Positions 25,963 to 34,367 of a stretch of 64,000 nt of DNA are shown here, piece after piece. A model generated the notes under the pieces. That model was not told the DNA's origin, ran no database searches, and saw only the letters and a list, made by a program, of their open reading frames with translations. A program made the position numbers and the translations under genes. The stretch lies in the NCBI GenBank assembly GCA_964480915.1, contig CAYZRS010000012.1:45689-109688 (forward strand). The letters are read 5' to 3'. Position 1 is the first letter of the stretch. Each line of letters starts with the position of its first letter. Source of the stretch: CAWGCE01 sp964480915. GTDB lineage: Bacteria > Planctomycetota > Planctomycetia > Pirellulales > Pirellulaceae.

Positions 25963-25993
25963 AAAAAAACGCCGCCAGTCTTATGTGGAGGCG
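25963..25993 (-). terminator. Intrinsic terminator upstream of nrdJ
   Basis: On the minus strand CGCCTCCA (25993-25986) pairs with TGGCGGCG (25977-25970) with one mismatch and an 8-base loop, followed by seven T (25969-25963). It lies 110 bp before the nrdJ start codon and 365 bp beyond the glycerol kinase stop, so it either ends a small RNA or acts as an attenuator for nrdJ. Confidence 0.7.
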
Positions 25994-26088
25994 CACTGCG
26001 AGCCTACCATCCTGTCTAGGGGGATAAAGCTGCAGAAACCCCAATATATTGTAGCTTCGGCTTTCGAGCCTACAACATTTGGGACAAA
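25963..26088 (-). ncRNA. Candidate structured small RNA or nrdJ leader RNA
   Basis: A transcript of about 125 nt is predicted from the promoter at 26095-26122 to the terminator at 25963-25993. Within it, minus-strand CCCAA / TTGGG and TTGTAG / CTACAA form a long interrupted stem (plus-strand about 26037-26082) capped by GGCT-CGAA-AGCC, a stable tetraloop hairpin. Next to it GGGG...CCCC around a CTGCAG palindrome (plus-strand about 26018-26041) can pair in competition with the lower stem. No open reading frame with a start and ribosome site is evident. I did not find cobalamin-riboswitch core elements by eye. Either an independent small RNA or a regulated 5' leader of nrdJ. Confidence 0.45.
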
Positions 26089-26094
26089 GGGCAG

Positions 26095-26122
26095 ATTTTA
26101 CGGACTTCGAATCGGCCGTCAA
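26095..26122 (-). promoter_or_regulatory. Sigma70-like promoter upstream of nrdJ leader
   Basis: Minus strand: TTGACG (26122-26117) and TAAAAT (26100-26095) with a 16-base spacer. Transcription would start near 26088 and run into the structured element and terminator ahead of nrdJ. A second weaker pair (TTGTAG / TACAAT, 16-base spacer) overlaps the hairpin around 26045-26075. Confidence 0.5.
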
Positions 26123-26357
26123 TCACTGCTTTTGAGTTTGTCACAACTGCTTGTCTATAAAGCGTTTAGGGCCATTCGCACAGGCCATTGGCCGCCCCAG
26201 AATGGCGGCCTCACTCCAGAATACAACATCGCAAACATCTACCAAATATAGAGTTACGGAAAATCACGGAGGCCTTAACCGTCCTTTCATACTGGCAAGC
26301 TAGCAACCGAAAAATTCATCGAGGCGACATTCTCTAGCGGTCGCGGACTTTGGGTAG

Positions 26358-27902
26358 CTAGCCTTCGTCGTGCTGCTGCAACCACGCCACATATTCGTCG
26401 TAACGACGCTGGAGTGGGCGACTCGCTGCCGGTTCGAACATCGATATTTGGTCGTGAATCGCTTCATTTTTAAACCACGAATGGGGCGCGCCGGCCGCTA
26501 ACCAAGCGGTCCCTTTCGCCGTCGCTTCTCGCTCTGACGTTCGCTCAACGCACATGCCACTTAGACTCGCCAGAGCACGACAGATGCCGTCCGATCGGGA
26601 AACACCTCCTGACACACGAAGCGACCTGATCGTCGCGCCAGCTGACTGCATGGCGTCCAAATTGGCCTGCACCAAGAAGACGATGCTCTCGGCAACCGCT
26701 GCCATTGCCTCGCCAGCGGAAACCGAACCCAACTCAACCGACCCAGTGCCCCCAGCTGCCGCACTCGACCAATACCTCCGATCCTCTGCCTGCCACCATG
26801 GCGACCCAAGACCGCTCACCCCATTCATAAAAATCAACCGACTTGCTGCATCTGTTGCTGCATCTGATAACGGTCGGTTCCTGATGGATTGTTCCATGGC
26901 CAGAAACGGGTCGTCCGGAAATTCGTGCCCTGCCGCCTTCAGCGCACCAATGGCCCAGTCCAACGCCGCACCACAACCATTGACGGTTCCTTCCAGAACA
27001 AATTCCGTCGCCCCGTGATCGCGCGTGCAGGCGATGCCGCTGAGCAACCGGGGATGGTCCGTCGGTTCGGCTTGAGGCAAGCAGACGAAAGCGCCTGTCC
27101 CCAGGTTTACGGTCGCCAGGCCATGCTGAGCTAAACCGATAGCTCCCAGGCCAAAGAGTGCGGCCGTCTGATCGCCTTGAACAACGTTCAGTGGAATTTC
27201 CGTGCCGGCCAGCAGTCCGTAGCCATTCACATTGGGACACAGCCTTGGTAGGAGGCCGGTGGGAAGCTCGAACAGCTCCAACAACCGATCGTCCCAAGCC
27301 TGAGCCCGATAGTCGAGCAACTGAGTCCTCCCCGCATTGGCATGATCCACGACAAAGGGACGTGACTCGATCAGGCCGTCGATCAAGAACGCCGCCAACG
27401 GACCCAGTCGCAGCGTCCCCCGTTGTTGGGCCGACTGGACTGCGGTCGAGTTCTTTAACAACCAGCGCAATTTACTGGCGCCGTAATGAGCCGTCAGTGG
27501 CAACCCGGACACCGATTTGATCTGTGTCTCCCAGGGGCGTAACAGAGCTTCGATCCAATCCGATCCGCGGGTGTCTTGCCAACTGATCAGCGGCGCCAAT
27601 GGCAACACGGGATCACGTTCCCGCGCTTCCCAGGCCACAACACTGGAACGCTGTGTCGCCAGCCCGGCCGCGGTGATTTTGAGCGCGTGGTCGGCCGCAT
27701 GAGCGACCGCTTGCCGAAGGACGGTTTGCACGGAATCCAACAACCGCTGCGCATCGTATTCGACATGCCCATCAGCCGCTTCGATCGCCACCAACTCTGT
27801 TCGAAACTCGGCCACATTCTGCCCGACTTCATCGAACAGTAGAGCGCGAGTCGCATGCGTTCCTTGGTCAATCGCCAGGACGTGGGCACCGTTTGCGGTC
27901 AT
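26358..27902 (-). CDS. glpK: FGGY-family glycerol kinase
   Basis: 514 aa, usual length. Phosphorylates glycerol to sn-glycerol 3-phosphate with ATP. Visible motifs: LAIDQGTHATRALLFD at the N-terminus (phosphate-binding loop), ATQRSSVVAWE, ISWQDTRG, SGLPLTAHYGASKLRWLLKN (close to the glycerol kinase version), the catalytic-base region VVQGDQTAALFG and ATVNLGTGAFV. It is more divergent than enteric GlpK (for example SSV instead of ETT after QR), so another polyol substrate is possible, but the neighbours support glycerol. Third gene of the glp operon, 23 bp after glpD. No tetramer/IIA-regulation claim can be made. Confidence 0.85.
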   Translation of the reverse strand: MTANGAHVLAIDQGTHATRALLFDEVGQNVAEFRTELVAIEAADGHVEYDAQRLLDSVQTVLRQAVAHAADHALKITAAGLATQRSSVVAWEARERDPVLPLAPLISWQDTRGSDWIEALLRPWETQIKSVSGLPLTAHYGASKLRWLLKNSTAVQSAQQRGTLRLGPLAAFLIDGLIESRPFVVDHANAGRTQLLDYRAQAWDDRLLELFELPTGLLPRLCPNVNGYGLLAGTEIPLNVVQGDQTAALFGLGAIGLAQHGLATVNLGTGAFVCLPQAEPTDHPRLLSGIACTRDHGATEFVLEGTVNGCGAALDWAIGALKAAGHEFPDDPFLAMEQSIRNRPLSDAATDAASRLIFMNGVSGLGSPWWQAEDRRYWSSAAAGGTGSVELGSVSAGEAMAAVAESIVFLVQANLDAMQSAGATIRSLRVSGGVSRSDGICRALASLSGMCVERTSEREATAKGTAWLAAGAPHSWFKNEAIHDQISMFEPAASRPLQRRYDEYVAWLQQHDEG

Positions 27903-27925
27903 GCGTCAATTCCCGGGCTTTCCAC

Positions 27926-29137
27926 TCAGGTCGAAATTCGGCTCGTCGGTGCTGCAGCCAACGGCAACTCGTCAGTGGTCGCCTTGCGGGATCGACTTGG
28001 CAACGAACCGGCGATCCGTGCGATGACTTTTTCGGCCGTCGCTCGGTAGCCAGTTAGTTTACCGCCAAAAATCGAGACAAATCGCGGCTTCGTTTCGTTG
28101 TCGACCGGCAATTGCGTCTCTCTCGAACGTCCAAAGGCCGTTCCCGCAGCGCGGGGCAAGACCCTTAGGCCAGACCATTCGTCCAAGACATCGCACGGCT
28201 TTCCAGGAAAGTGCTGCCGGTAGACATCGAGCAAGTAACTTCGTTCGACCTCCAGTGGTTTGACGAGCGCCGGATCGCCTTCGTAGACATGCTCCGTCGT
28301 TCCCAGCATCGTCCGTCCCTTCCAAGGGATTACGAAGACCGCCCTTCGATCGCTTGGCACTTCCATGTAGTAGCATCCTCTCCCCACCTCGGTTGGTAGT
28401 TCGAGGTGCGTCCCCTGCACATGGTCGACCGGCAACTGCGGAAGCTGCGGGGTACAGCGCTGCACGATTTCGTTCGCCCAAGGGCCGGCCGCGTTCACCA
28501 CCACTTGCGCTTCCCATGTTTGCACATCGCCGGCGACATCAATGCTCACCAAACACCGGCCAGGTTCCGCTTGGGTTGGCAACTTGCAGTTTTGAAAATT
28601 GGCGGGGCATAACAGGGTGGCTCCCAACGATTCGGCCGAGCGCATGACGGCACGTGTTAAAGCTGCGTCGTCGGTTTGTGCATCCCAGTACTGAAACACT
28701 TGCTTCAAACCGTCCGTTTGCAATCCGTCCAAATCGCTCCACTCACGCTTTGGCACAGAACGAAAACCAACATGCTTTCGCAACCCGGCGAGGATCGCAT
28801 ACAGCGATAGACCGGCTCGTAATTGCCACGCTGGCCGACTCATGCCTTCATAGACCGGCAGAAAGAATGCCTGTCGCTGCACCAATCCCGGCGCAAGACG
28901 AATCAGCAATTCGCGTTCGAAGAGACTCTCGCGAACTAACTTCAGGTGTCCGTGCTCGAGATATCGCAACCCACCATGAATCAGTTTGCTCGACTTGCTC
29001 GAAGTACCGGCAGCCAGCGCGCGAGCCTCGACCAAGACCGCTTTGTAACCAGCGGCCGCAGCCGCCTGCGCGACTCCGACGCCGTGGATACCTCCACCCA
29101 CAATCAACACATCACATTGATTTGAGTGGAGCGCCAT
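27926..29137 (-). CDS. glpD: FAD-dependent glycerol-3-phosphate dehydrogenase, short form
   Basis: 403 aa. Oxidises glycerol 3-phosphate to dihydroxyacetone phosphate at the membrane, passing electrons to quinone. The dinucleotide motif VLIVGGGIHGVGVAQAAAAAG (10-30) is followed by SSKSSKLIHGGLRYLEHG, which carries the conserved GlpD substrate/FAD block. Later blocks are VVNAAGPWANEI, DHVQGTHLELP, FVIPWKGRTMLGTTEHVYEGDP and a closing FVSIFGGKLTGYRATAEKV. The protein stops soon after this block, so the roughly 100-residue C-terminal DAO_C helical domain of E. coli-type GlpD (about 500 aa) is absent. Its start overlaps the 3' end of the phosphodiesterase gene by 26 bp, implying coupled translation. 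Confidence 0.88.
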   Translation of the reverse strand: MALHSNQCDVLIVGGGIHGVGVAQAAAAAGYKAVLVEARALAAGTSSKSSKLIHGGLRYLEHGHLKLVRESLFERELLIRLAPGLVQRQAFFLPVYEGMSRPAWQLRAGLSLYAILAGLRKHVGFRSVPKREWSDLDGLQTDGLKQVFQYWDAQTDDAALTRAVMRSAESLGATLLCPANFQNCKLPTQAEPGRCLVSIDVAGDVQTWEAQVVVNAAGPWANEIVQRCTPQLPQLPVDHVQGTHLELPTEVGRGCYYMEVPSDRRAVFVIPWKGRTMLGTTEHVYEGDPALVKPLEVERSYLLDVYRQHFPGKPCDVLDEWSGLRVLPRAAGTAFGRSRETQLPVDNETKPRFVSIFGGKLTGYRATAEKVIARIAGSLPSRSRKATTDELPLAAAPTSRIST

Positions 29138-29888
29138 CAGCCAGAGTCCATCGGGGATGTTCGATCAATTCGTCGACCACGTTGGTTTCCACGAAAGGCC
29201 AACCGCGATCGCGCCAGAAAACTGCTTTTTCGATTTCGTCGACTGAGTAAACGGCCCAATCCCAGCGACCTTGCCACACTAACTTATCGTCGAGCGGGAC
29301 TCGAGTTTGTTTCACAAACAGATAGTCGGGCTGAATTTCCTGGGCGAGGCGCTCCTTGCTATCGTCCCAAGCCGGAAGAACCCAACCGATCGGCCAACCC
29401 GATGTGCGAAACGACTTCAAAATGGCAAGATCCTTGCTGATGATCGCCGCCACCGATCCACGATCAAGCAGCGCGGACAAATCGGCAAGTATCCGATCGT
29501 GCACCACCTCCGCACCGAAATGCTGCACACTGTGCGCTTTGATTTCGACGAAGACGCGCACACCCGGCCAGCCGTTCATGCGAGTCACCAACTGGCCCAA
29601 TGTCGAAATGGGGATCCCACGAAACTGCGCGCCAAATTGCTGTGGACAGAAAGCGCCGAACCGCTGCAACTCACTCAACCGCGTCTCAAGCACGCTCACA
29701 GGAAAGCCCGACACACGATCAGCCGTGTCGTCATGGTAGAGAATCGGAACGCGTTCCGCCGTTAGCTGCAGGTCAATTTCCAACCACTGGGCACCAGCAG
29801 CAACAGCCGCTTCCAACCCAACCAGCGTGTTTTCTGGAAACCGCTTCGGCAAACCGCGATGAGCAATCAGTTGCGCTGCTGCGTTCAT
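29112..29888 (-). CDS. ugpQ: Glycerophosphodiester phosphodiesterase
   Basis: 258 aa from ATG 29888; a TTG at 29927 would overlap the upstream gene and is less likely. Hydrolyses glycerophosphodiesters to glycerol 3-phosphate and an alcohol. The GDPD motifs are clear: H10-R11 (AHRG), E19-N20-T21, metal ligands E37 and D39 (LEIDLQLT), and H52-D53 (LYHDDT). Further on VFVEIK contains another expected Glu. No signal peptide, so cytoplasmic like UgpQ. First of three genes ugpQ-glpD-glpK, supplying GlpD with substrate. No transporter for glycerophosphodiesters is in the window. Confidence 0.9.
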   Translation of the reverse strand: MNAAAQLIAHRGLPKRFPENTLVGLEAAVAAGAQWLEIDLQLTAERVPILYHDDTADRVSGFPVSVLETRLSELQRFGAFCPQQFGAQFRGIPISTLGQLVTRMNGWPGVRVFVEIKAHSVQHFGAEVVHDRILADLSALLDRGSVAAIISKDLAILKSFRTSGWPIGWVLPAWDDSKERLAQEIQPDYLFVKQTRVPLDDKLVWQGRWDWAVYSVDEIEKAVFWRDRGWPFVETNVVDELIEHPRWTLADGAPLKSM

Positions 29889-29917
29889 AACGATCCGCCC
29901 AATGCATCTGACATTTT

Positions 29918-32900
29918 CTACTCCCAATCACCACTGAGCACGAAAGGTGCCCAGAAAAACGCGGGGCAAGGCTCGCCCTGTTCACCGGGCACTCGCAACT
30001 TGCCGGCCGTGTGATCAAAGCGATCCCGTATCGTTCGCTTTGCCTCTCGAAGTGATTCTGCTTTGTTCATCCCGCGTTCCCAAAGGTTTTGATAGAATTC
30101 ATCCCAAAGCACAATGGTGGCCCGTTCGAAAACTGGCCACAACGTCGAGACTGCCGTCCGAGCACCAGCAGCATGTACTGCACGTTGCAAACTGAACATC
30201 CCTTCCGATCGAAACGACTCAGCGTCCCTTCCGGAACTGCAGGAATCCAACACGACTAGCTCGGCGCTTGTAAGGTCGAGCGTCGCAGCCTCTGCCGCCC
30301 ATAAGAGTCCATCGTGACCACCAGTTCGCGAACCAGCACGATTGGCGCCGGCCAGCGCAATCGATGACTGCATCCCTGGCAGTTGCACCGCAAAATGCTG
30401 ATCGCGGAGGAAAATAGGTTTCATCGATTTGGTAGGAAAATGGGGCTCTTCTACAGTTTGCTGAAATACTGCACCGTGTGTGTCCAAATGGACAATCGTC
30501 TTGCCTCCGATCGCCGCTCGCACCTTTCCTTCCGCCGCGTCCGCCTTGGAAAGAACGACAAATTTGTCAGCATCACCAACTTTTTGGAACTTCGATCGGA
30601 CGCGCGGAATGAAATCCTTGCCATCCGGGAGCAATTCAAACGCTTGCAGTTTGGGCCGGTCAGTTGGATCGCTGACAGAGCGGTTGTAGTCAATATCACC
30701 CACCAACAGCATCGACAGCGGTGCTGGTTTTGGCGATCGCTTGGACCAACATCGAACGGCCCAGGCCGCCGACGGCATCATGGAAATATTGTAATTGTCA
30801 AGCAAGTACGTACCGTCTATGTCAGCCGGCAGCGCCTCGAATGGCAATAAATCAATGCCGAAATCAGGAACCACGGCGACGGACGAAGCCAGCTGAAAGT
30901 GCGGTTCGACCGGCTCCCAAATCAGTTGCCTCAGCTTCAAACCGTGCTCTCGAATTTCCGCCTCACCACTATTCTTATAGATCGAACTCAGCCATTTTTC
31001 TGCAACGAGTCCGATGTGAGAATAACTGCCCAGCTCGACCCGCTGCACCGGCTTCTCACCTCGAACCACAAAGGCGCACAACTGCAAGGCGGAGTCAGGC
31101 TCATGCGATTTCCGGTAGGCATAGTAATCGACCAGAGCTGCGTCTTCGGCAGTGTTTCGTCTTAATTTCTTGAGTACCTCATCGCCTGACGTAGCGACGT
31201 TAGCTCTCTCCTCTTTAATCAGCAACGACTCAAGATTTTGTTGTTGCTTCAGCATCTCTTCCAAATCATAAGGATAGCTGTCCCAGCCTCGGGCGTACTG
31301 CGCAGAAAACTTCGCTGTGAGCCGCTCAATCTCGTCCAGAATTTTTGTCGTCTCATCCGATTGCATGCCATGCCGGCCAGAACTCCTGATCCCAAACCTG
31401 AGCGCTTTGAACGGCAACGCGTGAACGTACGATTGTTCGTAACCAAGCGACAGATAATCATCGAGCGCCGATTGTACGTAGCCAGCCAGAAGAAAAGCAT
31501 CAACGGTCGACAAGCCGGCCGATAAGTCGGCGATGCTGGCCAATTGCTTATGAAGCACCTCCTCCAGTTTCGTTCTTGCCAATGCCTCCTTGCCCCGTTC
31601 AGCGTCCAGCTGTGCACTCCTGTGCGAAGCAACTATCCACAGTGGATGCCCATCGCTGAAAGGACGATCAACCACAGGATGAACAAGTGACCGAAGGACG
31701 AAACGGGCCCGTGGACTGTCGCCCATGGTGGCAGCCAAGGTGCCGGTAAATGCCACCAACCTCGCTTCTTGCTGAGGTGACATCTCTCGGATTCCAGCTG
31801 CCAACAGTTCCTCGGAAAGCTGCCTGGTAAACGGAAATCGTTGTTGCTGAGTTCTTGCGAGCCCGCGCAGCGTGCTTTCCACGATCGATATCGTGTAAGG
31901 AGTGTCTGGCTCCCCAAACATGGGCAACGCCGCCAAGTAGAACCGTTCTGCCTGTGCCATTTCGCCCATCGCAAAATACTCAACAGCGATATTGGAAAGA
32001 GCGCGTGCCCGCAGAAATGTGCTATTACCATCGGGCAACGGTTGATCTTTGTATTTCTCGTAGAACCGAGCCGACTCGGCCAACAGTTTGATGGCCGTTT
32101 TTCGATCACCACGCGTTGCGGACATCTGGATAGCGAGCCCATTGAGTAAGTCGTGGTACTTGGGATGCTCGACTCCATAGCGAGATGCATACGCTTCCCG
32201 CAGCGACTCAAGAACATTGATCGCCCCTTCTTTCTGCACCGCATTCCCGTGCTCAAACTGATGCCGGCCCACAAGTCGCAGCATTTTAAGGGTCATCGGA
32301 TCGTCTTTGCCCAGCAACTCCTTGGCCAGTTCAGCTGCTTGGGTAACGCGTCCTACAATGCCGTCAAAATCCCTTTTCGCGACCTGGCTATCGATCGTTT
32401 TGCGGAGCTGCTCAAATTCGAACAACTTGCTCTCTGGGTCCGCAGACGAGAATCGACGATAGTACTCGAGCAACTCTCTTTTCTCGGTCATGCCCCAAGA
32501 ATCGTCATCTCCGGTTGATCGCTGAAGCGCCAACTGCTTTTCAAGCGTATCCACAATCTGCTCGATGTCTTCCGAACCTCGCACCGTCCGTAAGTTTCTA
32601 CCTTCGACTGCAACCCGCAACTTCCGCAAACCCCCAAGTTTCACCGTATCGACCAGGCTTTCGGAATAGCCTCGCTCCAACTGCTTGATGACGTCATCGA
32701 GAATCACAAGTGCTTCCTGCTGTCGATCAGTTCGGTCCAAGGCGGCCGCGTAGTCGGAACGCCTGAATAGAACACTCGGATGCTCCGCGCCAAGCAACTC
32801 TTCCATACGGGCGATCACCGGCGGCCAACGATCGACACAGGTTTGATACTCTCCACCCTTCGCCAATGCGATCAGCGCATCACTGGAACACAGGCAAGTA

Positions 32901-33736
32901 AACAACGCATCACCTCCCCACAACTCCTTGGCGATCTTGATGCGCTCTTGTGCTAGGCGAAAAGCTCGTTGATGGTCCTTGGAACTTTGTAATTGCTGCG
33001 ATGCGAGAAACAATTGATTCGATTTTCGCGAGAGCTCGTTGTGACGTTCTTTGTATTTCGAAGGCGCTTCGCCGGACCACTCCAAGGAAGAGAGCGGGAA
33101 AATCCCGTAGTTATTGTCAATGCGAAAACCCTGCACAACGGGCGATATGAATTCGTGGAACGCTTTGGCCACGAACTGGCCATCACAAGACAACGTTAAC
33201 CGGCCGAAATCAAAATCTAGCCGCCACATTTGAAGCTTCTCTCCCGTGAGATCGGTTTCGTTGTGATCGACCTTGGCGTAAATGGTGGACTTTCGATTTC
33301 GCTTATTATCAACCTTGGTATGTTCCAAAGTGATGTATCCCTCGATCGATCCGCCAGCGGTGCGCACACGGCGAAAGACAATGCTCAGCCTTTCTTGGCC
33401 GAGCTCATCCCAACTGGTAATAAACGAAAGGGCCGTGAGCGAGCGAGGAACTTCTTGACTCAACTTGGGAAAGCGAAATCGAGACTCCAACGTGACCGAG
33501 CGGCTGCTGAGGTGCTTGGGATAGATGAACGTCGATTTTGGGCCCATAAACAAGAAGCCCTTTTTTGACTTGATGTTGCCATCAAGCATGACCCCTTCAG
33601 GCGGGGTGCCCTCGAATTCGTCCTTGTATGTGAAAGGGCGAAATTTGATGCCCGACACAGCCTGGTCGGCTACTTGCGCAGAAAGTCCGTCGACAAGGCA
33701 AGTGATAACAACAACTGCAATGAGTAGCGATCGCAT
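29918..33736 (-). CDS. Secreted TPR and CHAT-domain protein
   Basis: 1272 aa from the ATG at 33736, which gives a clear signal peptide (MRSLLIAVVVITCLVDGLSA); an ATG at 33775 would put 13 polar residues in front. Residues about 30-220 are beta-rich and LamG/concanavalin-like (VTLESRFRFPKL, MWRLDFDFGRLTLSCDGQFV). The centre (about 225-900) is helical with TPR-like pairs (ALSNIAVEYFAMGEMAQAERFYLAALPMF). The C-terminal about 350 residues form a CHAT domain (clan CD caspase/separase-like) with the candidate catalytic dyad H1087 (HLDTHG) and C1166 (VLDSC), then ARTAVSTLWPV and a FFWAPFVLSGD end. Protease activity is plausible but unproven. Most CHAT proteins are cytoplasmic, so export is notable. 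It ends 30 bp before ugpQ. Confidence 0.88.
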   Translation of the reverse strand: MRSLLIAVVVITCLVDGLSAQVADQAVSGIKFRPFTYKDEFEGTPPEGVMLDGNIKSKKGFLFMGPKSTFIYPKHLSSRSVTLESRFRFPKLSQEVPRSLTALSFITSWDELGQERLSIVFRRVRTAGGSIEGYITLEHTKVDNKRNRKSTIYAKVDHNETDLTGEKLQMWRLDFDFGRLTLSCDGQFVAKAFHEFISPVVQGFRIDNNYGIFPLSSLEWSGEAPSKYKERHNELSRKSNQLFLASQQLQSSKDHQRAFRLAQERIKIAKELWGGDALFTCLCSSDALIALAKGGEYQTCVDRWPPVIARMEELLGAEHPSVLFRRSDYAAALDRTDRQQEALVILDDVIKQLERGYSESLVDTVKLGGLRKLRVAVEGRNLRTVRGSEDIEQIVDTLEKQLALQRSTGDDDSWGMTEKRELLEYYRRFSSADPESKLFEFEQLRKTIDSQVAKRDFDGIVGRVTQAAELAKELLGKDDPMTLKMLRLVGRHQFEHGNAVQKEGAINVLESLREAYASRYGVEHPKYHDLLNGLAIQMSATRGDRKTAIKLLAESARFYEKYKDQPLPDGNSTFLRARALSNIAVEYFAMGEMAQAERFYLAALPMFGEPDTPYTISIVESTLRGLARTQQQRFPFTRQLSEELLAAGIREMSPQQEARLVAFTGTLAATMGDSPRARFVLRSLVHPVVDRPFSDGHPLWIVASHRSAQLDAERGKEALARTKLEEVLHKQLASIADLSAGLSTVDAFLLAGYVQSALDDYLSLGYEQSYVHALPFKALRFGIRSSGRHGMQSDETTKILDEIERLTAKFSAQYARGWDSYPYDLEEMLKQQQNLESLLIKEERANVATSGDEVLKKLRRNTAEDAALVDYYAYRKSHEPDSALQLCAFVVRGEKPVQRVELGSYSHIGLVAEKWLSSIYKNSGEAEIREHGLKLRQLIWEPVEPHFQLASSVAVVPDFGIDLLPFEALPADIDGTYLLDNYNISMMPSAAWAVRCWSKRSPKPAPLSMLLVGDIDYNRSVSDPTDRPKLQAFELLPDGKDFIPRVRSKFQKVGDADKFVVLSKADAAEGKVRAAIGGKTIVHLDTHGAVFQQTVEEPHFPTKSMKPIFLRDQHFAVQLPGMQSSIALAGANRAGSRTGGHDGLLWAAEAATLDLTSAELVVLDSCSSGRDAESFRSEGMFSLQRAVHAAGARTAVSTLWPVFERATIVLWDEFYQNLWERGMNKAESLREAKRTIRDRFDHTAGKLRVPGEQGEPCPAFFWAPFVLSGDWE

Positions 33737-33841
33737 GCACGGATTGTAATTGCCGTGCAGACCACTTGGAAGCATCGGCGACCCGATGGCCGCCGCAATC
33801 CAGCAGGCGCGAAGCTTCTCAACTTCGGCCGGGCCAACAGG

Positions 33842-34153
33842 TTAGCCGCTGATCTTCTCGATCTTCACGGTCGTGTACATTTGGCGATGGCCTGTCTTAC
33901 GACGCGAGTTCTTGCGGCGACGCAACTTTTGCACGACCAACTTCGGACCCTGCGTCACACCGACGACCTTGGCGGTTACCGTGGCGCCGGCCAATTCTGG
34001 TTTGCCCAGCTTGGTCGTGCCATCGCCCGAAACGGCCAACACGGTTTCGAACTTGATTTCTTCGCCAGCGGCAACGTCGCGATAATCGATCTCGAACTGC
34101 TGTCCCTCTTCTACTCGGAACTGCTTGCCACTGTCAGAAATAATTGCATACAT
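33842..34153 (-). CDS. rplU: 50S ribosomal protein L21
   Basis: 103 aa, the standard length. MYAIISDSGKQFRVEEG at the start, GDGTTKLGKPELAGATVTAKVV in the middle and KLRRRKNSRRKTGHRQMYTTVKIEKI at the end are diagnostic; it binds 23S rRNA in the large subunit. The ATG at 34153 has AGGTGA upstream; a GTG nine bases earlier is not needed. It follows the RNase E/G gene by 214 bp. The usual downstream partner rpmA (L27) is not here; the next gene is the secreted CHAT protein. Confidence 0.97.
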   Translation of the reverse strand: MYAIISDSGKQFRVEEGQQFEIDYRDVAAGEEIKFETVLAVSGDGTTKLGKPELAGATVTAKVVGVTQGPKLVVQKLRRRKNSRRKTGHRQMYTTVKIEKISG

Positions 34154-34367
34154 GATCGTCACCTGATGAGTCGTCTAAACGGTTTATCTTGGATTCGGAC
34201 GGCCAGAGCCCATCGCTGGAGGCCTACCGAAGAATTTGTCGACTTTCGAGCCCCTCAATATACGGACCCTGCCGTGTTCAGTCGAGGCCCTAAAACGGAG
34301 CAAAGGCAGCCAAATCGGCGCCAGGCGGCCAAAAACGACCGTCCGGACGCCAAAATCGGGCTCTTCG

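Larger units (their letters stand above)
25853..26357. other. 505-bp non-coding region between glycerol kinase and nrdJ
   Basis: Besides the promoter, hairpin and terminator listed separately, it contains a perfect 7-bp inverted repeat GGCCGCC / GGCGGCC (26190-26196 and 26204-26210) without a T-run on either strand, and AT-rich flanks around 26220-26260. No credible protein-coding frame is seen. Confidence 0.7.

Noticed and set aside
25853..26357. Cobalamin riboswitch for nrdJ
   Set aside because: The core AAnGGGAA / GCCACTG-type elements could not be found on the minus strand; the structure found is different and is reported as a candidate only.
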